64,000 nt of DNA from Glandiceps talaboti (GCF_964340395.1 NC_135561.1:16722865-16786864); one strand, 5' to 3'. Counted from the first letter of the stretch, positions 1-14,085 are shown. Numbers and translations: made by a program. The notes: generated from the sequence alone by a model not told the origin.

Positions 1-308
1 AAGATATACAATACACATCGAACATTTGGAAAACAATGGAAAACCTGAACTAGACACTCACAAAGAAAGAAAATCAGAAAAAAATCAAAAAAAATCTACC
101 TACTAAGCGTAACCGGAACCACACTTTTTTTAAATTAGGCCTTAAAATTAACAAAATACTGATGTCTGCATTTTCACATAGTTGTTGTGTCATCATTATC
201 CTAGGGATTTGCATATGTAGCCCCCCCCCCCACCATGTCCTTCTGTGGGTACGATTCAACAAAATACTTAATTTGCCATTATCATCATTTTTATTTTTAT
301 TTTTATAG

Positions 309-1842
309 CTGATGATGGCGATGACGAAGCCTTGGATGTTGTGAAAAAATTACTCCTTGACATCAAAAACAGGAAAGGACAAGTTGAAGGTGTGTACTCG
401 ACTTTATGCATTGATATATTTTAAAAATCTACAGGAAGATAATATGATTTGTCTCTTAAACCTGCACTAGCTGTACAAGAAGTTTTATTTGTTTCGATTA
501 GGCAACAACAATATTTTCCCTAAAAAAATTTTTTTAAATGGACATAGTTAGACAACATATTCATTCAAAATTGTTAAACTGACATTAAGCAAAAAGACAT
601 GTATACGTACATGTTGATTACATGTAGATTTTATCCAGTAATATGTGGATATCGTGATTGCAATGGGGATGCTCATTTTAGGCATCCGAATATCAATTTG
701 ATTGAATTACTCACACCGTATCATGTATACACAAATATGTTTTCCTAATAAGTGATTCAATACTATTCAGGGTGTCCAATATTGTGAATAAGTCATTTTA
801 TCTAACAAAACAGTTTTGACAGATGTTTCAGTTGCAGCTGGTGTATATAGCTTTAACATCTTATCCGCAAAAACCGTATGTGTAGCTCAATGTGGTTATA
901 TTTCGACTAAGTTCCTAGAAATAAATATGAATAAATAAATATACATTATTCTTTACGCATACACATATATTATACATTATATTTCTTCCTTCCGTAGACG
1001 AAAAGAGAGGAAGAGGGCGAACCAGGTTTATGATGCCTGACTCCAAATTCGGGTAGGTTTCGGTTGGCATTCACGTTACATTGTTATGTTTGCTAAATAA
1101 CAAGTCTCGTGATTTTTTGAAGCAATATAATGATTAAATATATTTCCCAATAGTATCCTTTGTTTAGTCGATGAAGGTATATATTCCGATCTATTTTGGG
1201 GTTTTATTTTCTTAGCAAATGTGAATTTTCCACCATAATCTTAGTTTTTGTTATTTATTTCAAAAGTTACATTTTACAAGTGCTAATACCGCAAAACAAT
1301 CCTAAATGTTGAATTTTATGAGCAAACTGTAAAAAGTGTCTGAAAATGAAAACCCAAAATAGATCACAATATATTATATCGTACATAATCCAACCAGATT
1401 TAGTGGCAGCCAATCAAGTATAGTTATGCTGTTACAAAGTGTCAACAACAGCCGTTCAAGGCTGATTTATGAGACCAACCAGCTAATGTTACATCAGTTG
1501 TAACAAGTATCGCCATAACAACAATTTGCTCTTTTCATATGAAGCAGAAACTGTTCAGCCTGTTTAGTTTTAATATATATAATGACTTCTGTTTTAACTT
1601 CTAATCATAAGTCCAAGACAGGGCCTAAACATTATGATCTAGCACGCACAGACCCACAATGTAGTGCATACATCAGTGGTAGTTGATAATGCGTCACGAA
1701 CACCATACCTTGACTACCAGGGAATAATACCCATACCATGGTTCTTGTTCGACAGCATTCAACATGGTCATATATTGTAGTTGTTCATTTTCGTCTTATG
1801 TGTGTGTTTAATTCCAGGATACGATCTGCAAATAACTGGTGA
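309..1842 (+). CDS. 3' end of a small basic protein gene (three exons, 5' end outside window)
   Basis: Three exons join in consistent phase: 309-389 (acceptor TTTTATAG, donor GTGTGT, phase 1 to 1), 998-1052 (phase 1 to 2) and 1818-1842, ending in TGA. The first exon encodes an acidic then amphipathic stretch (ADDGDDEALDVV, then KKLLLDIKNRK). The second is strongly basic and starts DEKRGRGRTRF, with a dibasic KR site. The last adds IRSANNW and stops. The upstream exons, including any signal peptide, lie left of the window. I do not recognise the family. The KR site followed by a short basic C-terminus would suit a processed secreted peptide, but that is inference. The phases are those expected if it were the 3' end of a paralogue of the secreted gene at 6.07-14.46 kb, whose visible exons are also phase 1. 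No polyadenylation signal was assigned. Confidence 0.5.
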
Positions 1843-4800
1843 GATATTTACACCGCTGGAACCCAGACGAATATAATATCAAATTTAACAATATATGCAA
1901 ACATATAATTACATAGCATGGTAGTCATATGTAATACACAAATGAACAATTATTATTTATACTTATGGAATTTCAATGCTTCTGGGTAGATGCCGTCGAT
2001 CCGACTGGTTTTCTTTTTTGACCATAAATACGATGAACATGAACCATACTGTAAAAATAATAATCTGTTTTGTTAAGTTTAGTGTTAGTAGAGACATTGC
2101 CCCCCCCCCCCAATAAATTTGATATGTCTACACACGTGTAAAGTGTTAGGATAGTTTCAATTATTCATATACGATATAATATTTTGTTCATATACACATA
2201 TACACATGTCCTCAAATAAAAGAATATTCATGATGTATAAACATAAACGTACATTAATAGGCATATTTGTCAGCTCTGACACTTCCGTGTGGTTAGGAAT
2301 GTTTAGTAATTTGGTTTAGAGTGAAAGTAAACATTTCAGTATTTCATTACTTGTGTTTCTGTAAAAAAGAACTCCGATTTACCCAATAAATGAGATCGTT
2401 AAAAAAAAAATACATACATCTATTTTGCTCTAGTGTATTGATTGATTGATCACCACATTGACATTTTCAAATTGCATTTAAATTGAAAAATGTCATTTAC
2501 TAATTTGGTTTGTCATTCATGTTCTGCGTTTTTATGCAATATTATTGATATGTATGCACGCATTGTTATAAATAAATCCTATACAACTTTTACATGTTTA
2601 CGGGAACATTTGTCAGAACAGTTTTTGATTGACTGAAGGTATACACAGAGTACATTTACAAACCACTGTGATATTGAACAATGGACTTTTAACTGTCACA
2701 TTATAAATGAATAAATAAATACCTCGACAGAACTTGCGATTACTGTTTGATTTTAATGAGTCTCGGGAGTTGTAGTGGAGATTTAAACTTAAAATCAACA
2801 TCCCTCCTGTGTAAAAACAGTGAAGCAGTAAGTATGACAGTATTCCATTACAGTCTTCTAGCCTTCAACAGCAAGCTCAGGCGTGTGTATCCGTAATTTA
2901 GAAAATCACTGCGACTCTGGTAATGGGGCCTTGGGTTTACTAATTAAGATATGTGCAAACTAAATCAGTTTCAATGTGATAAATTGGAAATCCCAAAACA
3001 GTTACTGTGCAAGTTCATGGAATTCTGTCAATAAAAGTCTGAGATGCTTCCCTACCAAGACTATAATTAAACCAACGTCCATTCAGTAGTATGTTACTTT
3101 TTTATCAACATGCTGCGACAATAGTTTAGTTTGTGTCTATCTTAGAAAACCGAAAGCCCAATTACCAGAGTGTAATTCACCCGAAACAAAAGCTCTCTCT
3201 GGATTTTCTATGATTTTGAAGCTAAAAACGGCTGTCCCAGCTATGATCGGAAGAAATTAAAGAGGCACACAACTCCAGAAAATAAAGTTAATTTCATAAA
3301 CTTTATGTAAGAGCGTATTTCCTACAGATAAACAATCATTAATATTTAATATGCATCTAAACAATTTTTACGTCAGCTAAGACCCATAAGGCAATGGTGT
3401 TCCTTTGAATGAAAAAGAGGGGTGAACAAGAGTTTCTGTTTGGTGTTTTGTGGCAACTTAACCGAACGAAATATATGTGATGTGAATTCATGATTGACCT
3501 TCCATGACCCAATGGTTCCGAAAATACATTTACACCCTGGGATGGCCTCCCACTTTAAATGTCTCATTTCAAGACATTGTTTCCAAATATAAACTGATGT
3601 GACCATGGAGTATCATATTGATAGGGAAGAGCTGTAGTTTTAGTACATGCTATGCGACCAATACAAGATATTGATGATCGTTACAAAATGTCAGACATGT
3701 ACCTTGTTTCTGTTGTCATTTGTTACAGGTAATATATTAATCTATATTTTTTAAGGCGATAGACACGTCTACTCTCGATTCTCTTCCCAGTGTACCCAGA
3801 TAAACTGTAGACAAACTTTTTAAATAATAACCATACGAGAAATGCGCCCTCAACTGACTAAGGACAGTTTTGTATATAAGTCGATTCTTTAGCATAACAC
3901 TAACTGACGTTTTGTTATCTATGTAATTAGAAAGTATGACGTCAATCATAATCAGAGTTTGGCGGCATGATCTCAACATATTGCATGACAACCCTAAGGG
4001 AAAGAGGTGCTGGCTTCTACAAATTGTTCTATGTTTATGCAGCTTAGCTGCGAAAAACCGATATACATTTGTTTACAGTTCCATAGCATGTATGTATGTA
4101 TGTATGTATGTATGTATGTATGTATGTATGTATGTATGTATGTATGTATGCGTGCATATATGCATGCATATGCATGCATGTATGCATGTATGTATGTATG
4201 TATGTATGTATGTATGTATGTATGTATGTGTGTATGTATGTATGTCTTCGTGTGTATGTGTGTGTGTGTGTGTGTGTTCTATATGAGTTTATTATTAACA
4301 ATCGATTTCGATTAGTTGACCAATGATATATCCAATTTTCACAATAACTTTTAGAATCGTACGACGTGCTCAAAATGAAGCGATTTATCAAATATACCCC
4401 CGCGCTGTAACATTTGAGGTAATATTTCTTTTGTTGATTTGACTGGTGCCAATATGTCATGGAATTTGCCAATATTTAATCAGGTGCCGAAATTTATGAA
4501 TGTAATTAAGAGGAATGTCAATCATTCATGAATACCTACTTTATTTGGACGTACCACTGGAGAATTATCAAAATACGAGGCACACAGTTTGACTTACGAT
4601 TGTGTCTAACTAATTATAAGCTATATTTTGGTGACTGAATCTTTCATTTTAAAAGAACACCTTGGAGAAGAGATCTTTCAAATTTGATACGCAAAATAGT
4701 TTTAAAATGTCGATTTAAAAAAAACACAGTTATTAGTAATTCTATGTTAACCTGTCTACCTTTCATATCTAATACTGTTGCACCATTTTCCGAAATGTCA

Positions 4801-6072
4801 CATTTTGTTCATATTAACAGCGTGGCCACGTCATTTATGTATAAAGGGACAGGAAAACTACATGATAATGCTTTAAAATATAAATGCATCTTTACATGTA
4901 TCTGGAGTAAAGTACATTTTTTAATTTAGCCATTTACGTGCGTTTTTGTGATATGACTCACACACATCTGGTAAATTGCTTGTTACACAGCTGAGCTCAT
5001 CACGTTATGATCATATCTGTTGGAGGTCAATGACTACGATTCAGGTATGACGACAGATGGGTAGAAATGAATGTAGATATGATGAGATTATCGTCATCAA
5101 GATGGCAATCAATAGTAAAAATAATCACCATCAACACTGTCTATTCCTTATCGCAATCATCGTGTTCGACATGAGCGTTAAAAACAATGCCAGTATCTTA
5201 TAAAGCTAATATTTCGTGAGATGTATCAAACAGATCTATTGCCCCAGAAGAACCATAAGACATAACACTTCAGCCTTCGTATTAGAAGCTATTTAAATAA
5301 CCGAATTCTATTCATGGAAAAAGGTGAAAGTCAAATAACATTGCCTAATTTGTCTAAGTTATGAGTGAGCCGGATATTTTAACCTGAAGAAGTATCAAAG
5401 ACAACAACTATATGGGTGTAGCAGCTCCATAAATTACCGGGTTTTATTCTGGAATTGTGAAACATGACATTTAAAGAAGATTGAATCTGTTGCCCAAAAA
5501 GTCAACCAGATGTTTTGCCACAGAAGAACTGAGAAAAATAACATTTAAATTAATATGAAAGCGCCATAAATAACCAATTCAATAATGATATATACATATA
5601 TCTTTTGTGGAATCAATTGCCACTGTAAATCACTTGAAATCGTTGCACCTGTTTTTAAAGTACCTTTTCCTTTGGTTCAAGTGTTTATCGATTGCTGTTC
5701 CTTTCGTTGTTTTTCAAGACGTTAGAACGACTTTTCAAATAAAGATCAAATCAAAGAAACATTGGAAACATGACGTTATGAAATACCTTGATACATTGGC
5801 TAAGCCTTTGTATAACTATGACTGACATATGGCCATTTCAATTTTCACTCGTGTTAAGTAATTAACCACACAGGTCACCATTGTTGACATATAGCCACCT
5901 ATGAATACTTCTCAACCTGACACTTAATTACATTTGTCACATATAGTACCTGTGGGCGTGGTCTGCCCATAACACAAATAGGCACATTGCTTTGTTTGCT
6001 GACTTGTAGAAGGAAACCCAGTATGCCAACATCCCCTGCCAGAGTGTTATCTACTGAAAGTATCTAGTAGTT
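1843..6072. other. Intergenic stretch, no gene seen
   Basis: No exon with convincing splice borders and coding character was seen on either strand. It contains a short poly-C run near 2100 and the TATG array at 4086-4270. Open frames over the TATG array are low-complexity artefacts. The last hundred bases before 6073 should hold the promoter and 5' UTR of the next gene, including an ATG at 6023 opening a 14-codon upstream frame that ends at 6067. Confidence 0.6.
4086..4270. repeat. (TATG)n / (TG)n microsatellite
   Basis: Tandem TATG units, interrupted by TGCATGCA variants around 4150-4180, pass into a short TG run at the right end. The frames across it (runs of MYVC or HTYI) are repeat translations, not proteins. 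Confidence 0.95.
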
Positions 6073-6172
6073 ATGGCGAAACAATCCAAGGTGTCAGTAT
6101 TTGTCTTCACAGTGGTTATTCTGATGACAATATGCCTATGTAATTGTACAACTATACGAGCATCGAAAAAGG
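6073..6172 (+). CDS. Exon 1 of a secreted protein: signal peptide
   Basis: The ATG at 6073 opens 33 codons plus one base before a strong donor (GTAAGG). The peptide begins MAKQSKVSV and continues with a hydrophobic core (VFVFTVVILMTICLC), a textbook signal peptide with likely cleavage after the C/N/C residues. A lysine-rich end follows. The exon ends in phase 1, which fits the cysteine-rich exon at 14272 (phase 1 acceptor); the joined codon is GCT. The ATG has G at +4. An upstream ATG at 6023 opens a short frame that stops at 6067 and could damp translation. No other secretory start lies nearby, so this start is preferred. Confidence 0.6.
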
Positions 6173-6684
6173 GTAAGGCATTCATGATTAGTATTAATTA
6201 ACTAATATATTGATCCCAACGTAAGGTTTATTGGTATATCGACCTAACTTAAATGAAAAGTGTGTGTTTAGTAGCCTTAGTATTTTACTTTGATGACTAA
6301 TTTAGTAGAAAGTAGACGTTACATATAAAATGCTATATCTTAAGTTATTACTGAGCTACGTAGTCTAGGAAGTAGGGCAATTAAGATTTATGTGAACTGT
6401 TTCTTAGATTAGCAGGGGAGTTGACAATTTCCTATCACCTTCACCTATATCACTGTTATAAATAAGGTTTTAGCTACATTCAAACACTATACCAATGCAA
6501 AGATTATGTTAATAATGTACAGTGCATATTTGGTAAGTGCTAAATCCTGTCTATGGAATACAAATAAATGAGCAATACCACAAGAAACCAACAGCTAACG
6601 CCTTCAAAACGAATTAAGACACATCTATTCTAACTGTACAGTAACACTGAACTCTACATCGTATGTAACTGGTGCTAAAAAAAT

Positions 6685-6737
6685 CATTGATTGGTTGATT
6701 TATTGATTAGGGGATTGATTGATTGATTGATTGATTA

Positions 6738-6836
<99 letters not shown>

Positions 6837-6838
6837 AA

Positions 6839-6920
<82 letters not shown>

Positions 6921-6955
6921 CGACTGACTGACTGACGGACTGACTGACTGACTAC
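6685..6955. repeat. (GATT)n array passing into (GACT)n
   Basis: More than 200 bp of GATT units end in a short GACT run (from 6921). The same GATT-to-GACT transition recurs in a shorter form at 8529-8640, in front of the second copy of the 1.6-kb unit, so the array belongs to the duplicated segment. Confidence 0.95.
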
Positions 6956-8529
6956 ACTACTTTACAATATTTATCAAGTGTGATAATATGAGGTTATTAC
7001 CCGATATCACGTCTTCGTTAGTAATTATCGTATCGCCGTGAGTGAAGTTTCTGTAAAGACGAGTGTCACGTTACAGAAACTACACCAACGGTGATACGAC
7101 GAATGAAGAGGTGATATCGGGTAATAACCGATTTATCATATGCCTATGCTCATATCAATCACTCCTTGTGACGTTTCACGCGAAATATCACTTCAGATAT
7201 GGGACGTAACGTCATGATATTCACGTTAGACGTCACCAGAAAACACCTTTCTGACTGGACAAAACAAATGATAGTATTTATGATCGTAAATTTATGTTTG
7301 TACAGGTACATACATTTCGCCCCGGTATCGCTGGCACCCGTACAGCTGTGTGTACACATTAGCCATCCACTGACACTGTGTACGCTACTCATATCGTTAC
7401 CACACTATCGTGCTGCATGCACTAGTTACGCTCGCGGGTTGGCTATCTAGTTCTACTAACTAGCATTTTCTGAAACTTTTAGAGAACTTACTCTAGTACC
7501 ATTATATGTATATATTGTATATTGTATTTTGAAATAGTTTTGGAAAGTTACAGCGAAATCTGATGAAAATTGATGATCGTCGGAGCAGGTTCAGCAGTGT
7601 TAGCAAACTATCATGTATATGTGAATTTTATGCGACACACGAAGCGATCTGCAACGCAAGCCGTGCTCTTTTTCCCTTTGAACTCCTGGGCATAGGCATA
7701 TGATTATGAGGTTATTACCCGATATCACCTCTTCCTTTTTCTTATCGTCGTGAGTGCAGTTTCCGTAACGTGACAGGAGTCGTTAGATAGTATATTGTAT
7801 TGCTGTCCGGCAAAATGAATCTCCATTTGATTATGTTCATGTTTTATCTATCGATGAAAAGGAAATGTAACTCATTGTTCAATAAATTGTGTTTACCCGT
7901 AAAGCGAATGATGGATTTATTAACCTATGGATCTACTTGTATTATCTATATATATTTTTTTTATCTTTGTGAAGTGGTTTATGTTAAAAACTATTTTACA
8001 TTATTTCAAAATCATGGCATATGGTTCTGAGAAATATTATAAAACGTAGTTATGCACGTCTTGAGTAAGTTCATGTTTTATTACTCAACTACCTGTACAA
8101 TAGTATCCTCTATACAACATGCATTTCATATCAGGATACGAAATGCAATGAACTGTTGTTATTAATAATATAGACTGAAGTAGCTACACAGAAATATAAT
8201 TAAAAAAGTGTACAAACAGAGTGTAATCCTGTACAACTTATTCACCTTTATGTGAACCTCTGTTTCAGCTTAAATGTTGTGTGACTGATAGTACAAGCTT
8301 GGCAGGCTATCACCCAGGGGGTGCGAGTATTCTATGTAATATTTTCACTTATGCAAGACATTCACATTTAACTGGTTCCGACATACGTCAGATTTTTAAA
8401 TGACAAGGCAAGCCTTTATACTGAAAGTATGCTCTTTTCAATTCACCAAAGGTAATTGATGCAATGACTGCTAAATGATGTACTTCTGAAATGCACCTGT
8501 AGTTCAACGACTTAAACCAAACACACTTT
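6952..8529. repeat. 1.6-kb unit, copy A, with inverted-repeat structure
   Basis: Copy A of a tandemly duplicated segment, nearly identical to 8640-10187. Its left part is a hairpin with arms about 6991-7056 and 7070-7130, sharing GGTTATTACCCGATATCAC. A third inverted copy of that arm is at 7709-7770, so the 600 bp between 7110 and 7725 is bracketed by inverted repeats that include CATATGCCTATG. This is the form of a non-autonomous DNA transposon nested in its own terminal repeat. No protein is credible in it. Confidence 0.8.
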
Positions 8530-8575
8530 GATTGATTGATTGTTTGCTTGCTTGCTTGATAGATTGATTGGTTAA

Positions 8576-8617
<42 letters not shown>

Positions 8618-8642
8618 CGACTGACTGACGGACTGACTGACT
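8529..8642. repeat. Junction GATT/GACT array between the two unit copies
   Basis: A short GATT array with interruptions (GCTTGCTTGCTTG) ends in the same GACTGACGGACTGACT block that precedes copy A. It marks the duplication junction. Confidence 0.85.
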
Positions 8643-10187
8643 ACACTACTGTACAATATTTATTTATCAAGTGTGATAATATTAGGTTGTTACCCGATAT
8701 CACGTCTTCGTTAGTAATTGTCGTATCGCCATGAGTGCAGTTTCTGTAAAGACGAGTGTCACGTTACAGAAACTACACCAACAGTGATACGACGAATGAA
8801 GAGGTGATATCGGGTAATAACCGATTTATCATATGCCTATACTCATATCAATCACTCCTTATGACGTTTCACGCGAAATATCACTTCTGATATGGAACAT
8901 TAAACATCTTGATATTCACGCTAAACATCACCAGAAAACACCTTTCTGACTGGACAAAACAAATGATAGTATTTATGATCGTAAGTTCATGACAACGCTG
9001 TACAGGTACATACATTTCGCACCCGTACAGCTGTGTGTGTATTAGCCATCCACTGACACTGTGTACGCTACCCATACCGTTACCACACTATCGTGCTACA
9101 TGCACTAGTCACGCTCGCGGGTTGACCATCTAGTTCTACTATTAAACTAGCATTTTCTGAAACCTTTAGAGAACTTACTCTAGTACCATTATTGTATTTC
9201 GAAATAGTTTTGGAAAATTACAGCGAAATCTGATGATCGTCGGAGCAGGTTCAGCAGGGTTAGCAAACTATCATGTATATGTGAATTTTATGCGACACAC
9301 GAAGCGCTCTGCAACGCAAGCCGTGCTCTCTTTCCCTTTGAACTCCTGGGCATAGGCATATGATTATGTGGTTATTACCCGATATCACTTCTTCGTTTGT
9401 ATTATCGCCATGAGTGCAGTTTCCGTAACGTGACAGGAGTCGTTAGATAGTATATTGTATTGCTGTCCGGCAAAATGAATCTCCATTTGATTATTTTCAT
9501 GTTTTATCTATCGATGAAAAGGAAATGTAACTCATTGTTCAATAAATTGTGTTTACCCGTAAAACGAATGATGGATTTATAAACCTATGGATCTACTTGT
9601 ATTATCTATATATATATTTTTTATCTTTGTGAAGTGGTTTATGTTAAAAACTATTTTACATTATTTCAAAATCATGGCATATGGTTCTGAGAAATATTAT
9701 AAGCTGTAGTTATGCACGTCTTGAGTAAGTTCATGTTTTATCACTCAACTACCTGTACAATATTATCCTCTATACAACATGCATTTCATATCAGGATACG
9801 AAATGCAATGAACTGTCGTTATTAATAATAGATGAAGTAGCTACACAGAAATATAATTAAAAAATGTACAAACAGAGTGTAATCCTGTACAACTTATTCA
9901 CCTTTATGTGAACCTCTGTTTCAGCTTAAATGTTGTGTGACTGATAGTACAAGCTTGGCAGGCTATCACCCAGGGGGTTGCGAGTATTCTATGTAATATT
10001 CTCACTTATCCAAGACATTCACATTTAACTGGTTCCGACATACGTCAGATTTTTAAATGACAAGGCAAGCCTTTATACTTAAAGTATGCTCTTTTCAATT
10101 CACCAAAGGTAATTGATGCAATGACTGCTAAATGATGTACTTCTGAAATGCACCTGTAGTTCAACGACTTAAACCAAACACACTTTG
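8640..10187. repeat. 1.6-kb unit, copy B
   Basis: Direct repeat of copy A with small indels and substitutions. It starts at the sequence after the GACT block and ends at CACACTTTGA, where copy A runs into the junction array. The same hairpin and inverted arm are present. A minus-strand open frame over its right edge (10045-10293) crosses the repeat boundary and looks fortuitous. Confidence 0.8.
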
Positions 10188-11187
10188 ACAATTTATTCAA
10201 TTTATCGTCTAAATGTAATCTCTTCTGACATCTGTACATTCGACCAAAGATATTGTATAAAAAAAGGTCTGGGCACACAATACATGTTTTCACAATTTAC
10301 AAATGTATCACACTATGTACATATTATATATTTCTTTAAATAATTACTGTTTGGTCTGTTAGATGCTCTCTCCACTGCTTCATCACCATACATGTATATT
10401 GAATAAAACATTAACTCTAGAGGATACCAGAGAGAAAGTAACATAATTGAACTTGATGTATTTGTTCGTAACGTATTTGTGCAAATGGCATATTCCAAAC
10501 ATAACAAAATTGTTGTATGGAAATGTCACAATATATCGGATATTATTCAGTCCACGAATAAACCATGTCTACTTTGTACTGCGCTCAAAATAAACTAGGA
10601 GTGTTCAGGAAACATTGACACATAAAAGCACAACTATCGAAGTAAGGTAAAATGCAGATGACCGTGGGAGATTCTGTAAGTGTCTGGGTACCATAAATAG
10701 ACGTCAGGTGTTTAACGTGTTCACGAGTTTTATGACCAATAGATTATTCTATGTTGTATAATCATTTCAGCTGATAACTAAAACAGACGTGCCAAGTTTC
10801 ATTTAAAAAACAGTAATTATCAACGAAACCTATAGTAGCATTTAGATAGGATAGCATACCGTCCAAGGCCATGGTGGAATCGCATTAAGTAAGTGGGTCA
10901 ATGCAATAATTTATTAGGCAATTAACTGATATCCGAGAATCAGGAAGAAATGATTGATTGGAAAATACGATCAATGTTACTGAAATTCATACTGACAATT
11001 TTAACGGTAATGATCTTTAAATGGCATTAACCCTATAATTATGATGAAATTATAATAAATAATACATAAATAAATCCGTATGCACACGTTATACATGTCA
11101 TACGTTCAGACGTCGACAGAAATTGAAATAGGGGAACACATAGCAGAGTTCATTATCAGAAGGTTACACAGCATTGTAACATGTCGG

Positions 11188-11189
<2 letters not shown>

Positions 11190-11253
<64 letters not shown>
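11190..11253. repeat. (TA)n microsatellite
   Basis: About 64 bp of alternating TA, directly left of the fold-back element at 11283. Confidence 0.95.
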
Positions 11254-11257
<4 letters not shown>

Positions 11258-11282
11258 GTGTGTGTAACAATATCAAGCAAGA

Positions 11283-11427
11283 CACTCGTGAGCCGTTACA
11301 CAGTGTTTCACGCTGTTGCGATTACCAGGCGACATCTGATTATCTGATCATGACATCTGATGATCCAATGACGATGACCGTCTGATGATCGCAACAGTGT
11401 AAAACACTATGTAACGGCTCCCGAGTA
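11283..11427. mobile_element. Small fold-back (MITE-like) element
   Basis: Two inverted arms of about 40 bp, 11283-11322 and 11388-11427, share GAGCCGTTACACAGTGTTT and its imperfect complement. They enclose about 65 bp rich in ATCTGAT repeats. No coding capacity. A (TA)n run directly to the left is a common neighbour of such insertions. Confidence 0.7.
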
Positions 11428-12875
11428 TCTTGACGAATGCCATAGAGATTTCTATGAAAATCCATAACCGGCAATTCATTCACGTGTAGGTTTAATTTCT
11501 CAACGTAATGTGTTTCAATATTCTCCTGTACGTTAGCGTTTAACTTGTTTAAAGGGAAGTCACTCTAATTGGAGCTATTGGGTTTTATAGTCAAAGTCTT
11601 TCTGCTCACGTAGAACTACTTAATTTGTTATTAGCAATGAGGCGAACGATCACCTTTTATTATTGCTTTCATGGGTTATTAAATTAGCTTGTGACAATAA
11701 TGATTGAAGATGGTTCGTTAAAGCAATCATCTGATGAAGATACAACCATGTCCATTCCTCTGTGTCATATGCCTGATGTACGTCTATTCAGTGAGATCGA
11801 AAACCCCATATGCAGTCTTGTATGTGGCAAGAACGAACTAAAACGCTAACAATATAGCGATTTCTAATTCGCAACATTGAGAATCCGAAATAGGAATTTC
11901 AAATAAACATAGACATATGTACTGGTATGATTATGTGTTGAAAGACAACTCAATAAATTATCGGTGTTTTAAAAAACCAGGATTGAAATTTTCATAAAAC
12001 ACATTTAAATAATTTTCAATAATTTCAAATTTTTTGTATCATAATTCAACTGTAACACTTAATAGTCATATAGTCAACTTTATTATGTAGCACACATGCG
12101 TCCATTACTTTCCTTTATTTTACAGGGCGTGTTAGGAGTCATTTAATCTATTTATTTCACTGAATTTAAATAATACTTCTTAAGGCATTCCTTTACTAAA
12201 ATAATGCCATCAAGTGTCATTGTCATGGATTGTATGTTTATTGTGTACTATTCCCAGTGACGTATTTTTATCTATGAACATTACACGCGATGTCACTAAT
12301 CATACAGTCAGCTGTGGATTATCCTATCGGTTGTACAGTAAATGGTTTGCTGATATAGTAACATAGTTATCACTGGCTTAGATTATAACAAGTACTTACA
12401 ATTTAGTTTTATTTGATGTTAGGTTTTTAGGAATTGTAAGGATTCATACCTTCGCTTTTGTATGTGGTGTTACAATTACAGTCCTAATGCACATATTTGG
12501 CATATGTGCTAGCAAAGGTTGATCAGCATCCCATATGAAGTTGGAAAATACTGAAGTCATCATGAGGCAGTAATGAGAAACATGTAATACCACCATTTAT
12601 CAGATAAACAGTCTACTACTGTTATGTTCTTCGTTGCATTTTCAAGAATACTGCGATGGAGATGAAATTGATTTTTAAATCACCGAAATTTGTAGTCCAT
12701 GTGCGATGAAAGGTAAAACTTTTAGCTGAATTGAGCGGCCAGAGTACTGTAAATTACGTATACTGAGTGTTTATTCTCATTTAAGATTGATTTGGGTGTT
12801 TTTTGAGGCTTGACAAGAGGGACAGAGAAAGACCTAGAGTGAACCCTTGTGTTTTTGTATAGTGATGGGTAAAAA

Positions 12876-13155
12876 AACGTATCTAGGTATACCCCCACGA
12901 GTATCTGTTTATTTGCTGGTTTATTTAATTATTTCATTTGTCACTATACTTGCCGTTCGTTTGCTTGTTCATTTGTCATTTATTTGATAGTTGATTTATT
13001 TATTTGTTTGTTTTGTTTTAAACGTATCTAGGTATACCCCCACGAGTATCTGTTTATTTGCTGATTTATTTTATTATTTTATTTGTCCTATACTTGTCGT
13101 TCGTTTGCTTGTTCATTTGTCATTTATTTGATAGTTTATTTATTTATTTGTTTGT
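12876..13155. repeat. 144-bp tandem duplication
   Basis: The block starting ACGTATCTAGGTATACCCCC at about 12878 recurs at about 13021 with few changes. The second copy leads into the TTTTG array. Confidence 0.85.
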
Positions 13156-13238
13156 TTTGTTTTGTTTTGTTTTGTTTTGTTTTGTTTTGTTTTGTTTTGT
13201 TTTGTTTTGTTTTGTTTTGTTTTGTTTTGTTTTGTTTG
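13146..13238. repeat. (TTTTG)n microsatellite
   Basis: Pentanucleotide array of about 90 bp at the end of the tandem duplication. It is translated as FCFVL in open frames that are not genes. Confidence 0.95.
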
Positions 13239-14040
13239 TCACATGGTTCCTGGGTCCCCTGTGGTTAAACTTTCGAATTAGTCAAACTGACAATTCAGGA
13301 AATGGTTCCGATGTGAAATGTTGTCCATAAATTCTATCAATCTGCATATGTTATAATGATGATGCACTGTTGAATTCAAAGAAATAATTGATGAACATTC
13401 CATTTAATTAGTATTTAGTTTGATGTTTAGAGAGAGCATGTGCGAGAATATATGTGTGTTCAAAAACGAGACAGCACATTGTATTATTGCAACCTTCAAA
13501 CAATAGCCATTGTTGCGACACGTTAATATAATATATTGAACGCAATACATTTGTTTAATTATACTCCCTACAAAGTGGCGCTTCTAATTACTTTCTTGAC
13601 CTTGCAGTGCATCTTTAGGACTTCCCATGCATACACTATCTCGATTACAGGTGACAATGTCCGGGGTAAAGCATCTCACCATCTTCTATATTCTATCTCA
13701 ATGAACAACAAAGCTTTACTTTTCGCACTAGATTGCGTCGGTTCTTTTTGTAAGAAAGACGAGCATATCAAACATATATAAACATACATATAAACAGACA
13801 TACATACATACAAACAAACAAACAAACAAACAAACAAACAGACGAACAATTAGACGTAAATAAATAAATAAACTAGATGATTCTTTGCTGCTGTTATCAT
13901 GGAAATAATATATGATCTTGAGCCCTCCAAAAAAATATTTCTTCTAGAAAAGTTTAACTATTCATAACTCGATGATGTCAACACACAATCCACTACAGCC
14001 GCCCAACTCGCCAAACCCTCTCTGTTTTTCAGTCTCCGTA

Positions 14041-14085
<45 letters not shown>

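Noticed and set aside
3936-4472. Several 60-140 codon frames rich in MYVC or HTYI
   Set aside because: They are translations of the TATG array on both strands. The same holds for frames over the arrays at 16.8, 28.8, 29.1, 32.1, 35.7, 49.4, 53.5 and 59.0 kb.
10045-10293. 82-codon minus-strand frame
   Set aside because: It spans the edge of duplicated unit B, has no known motif, and no splice partner was found.
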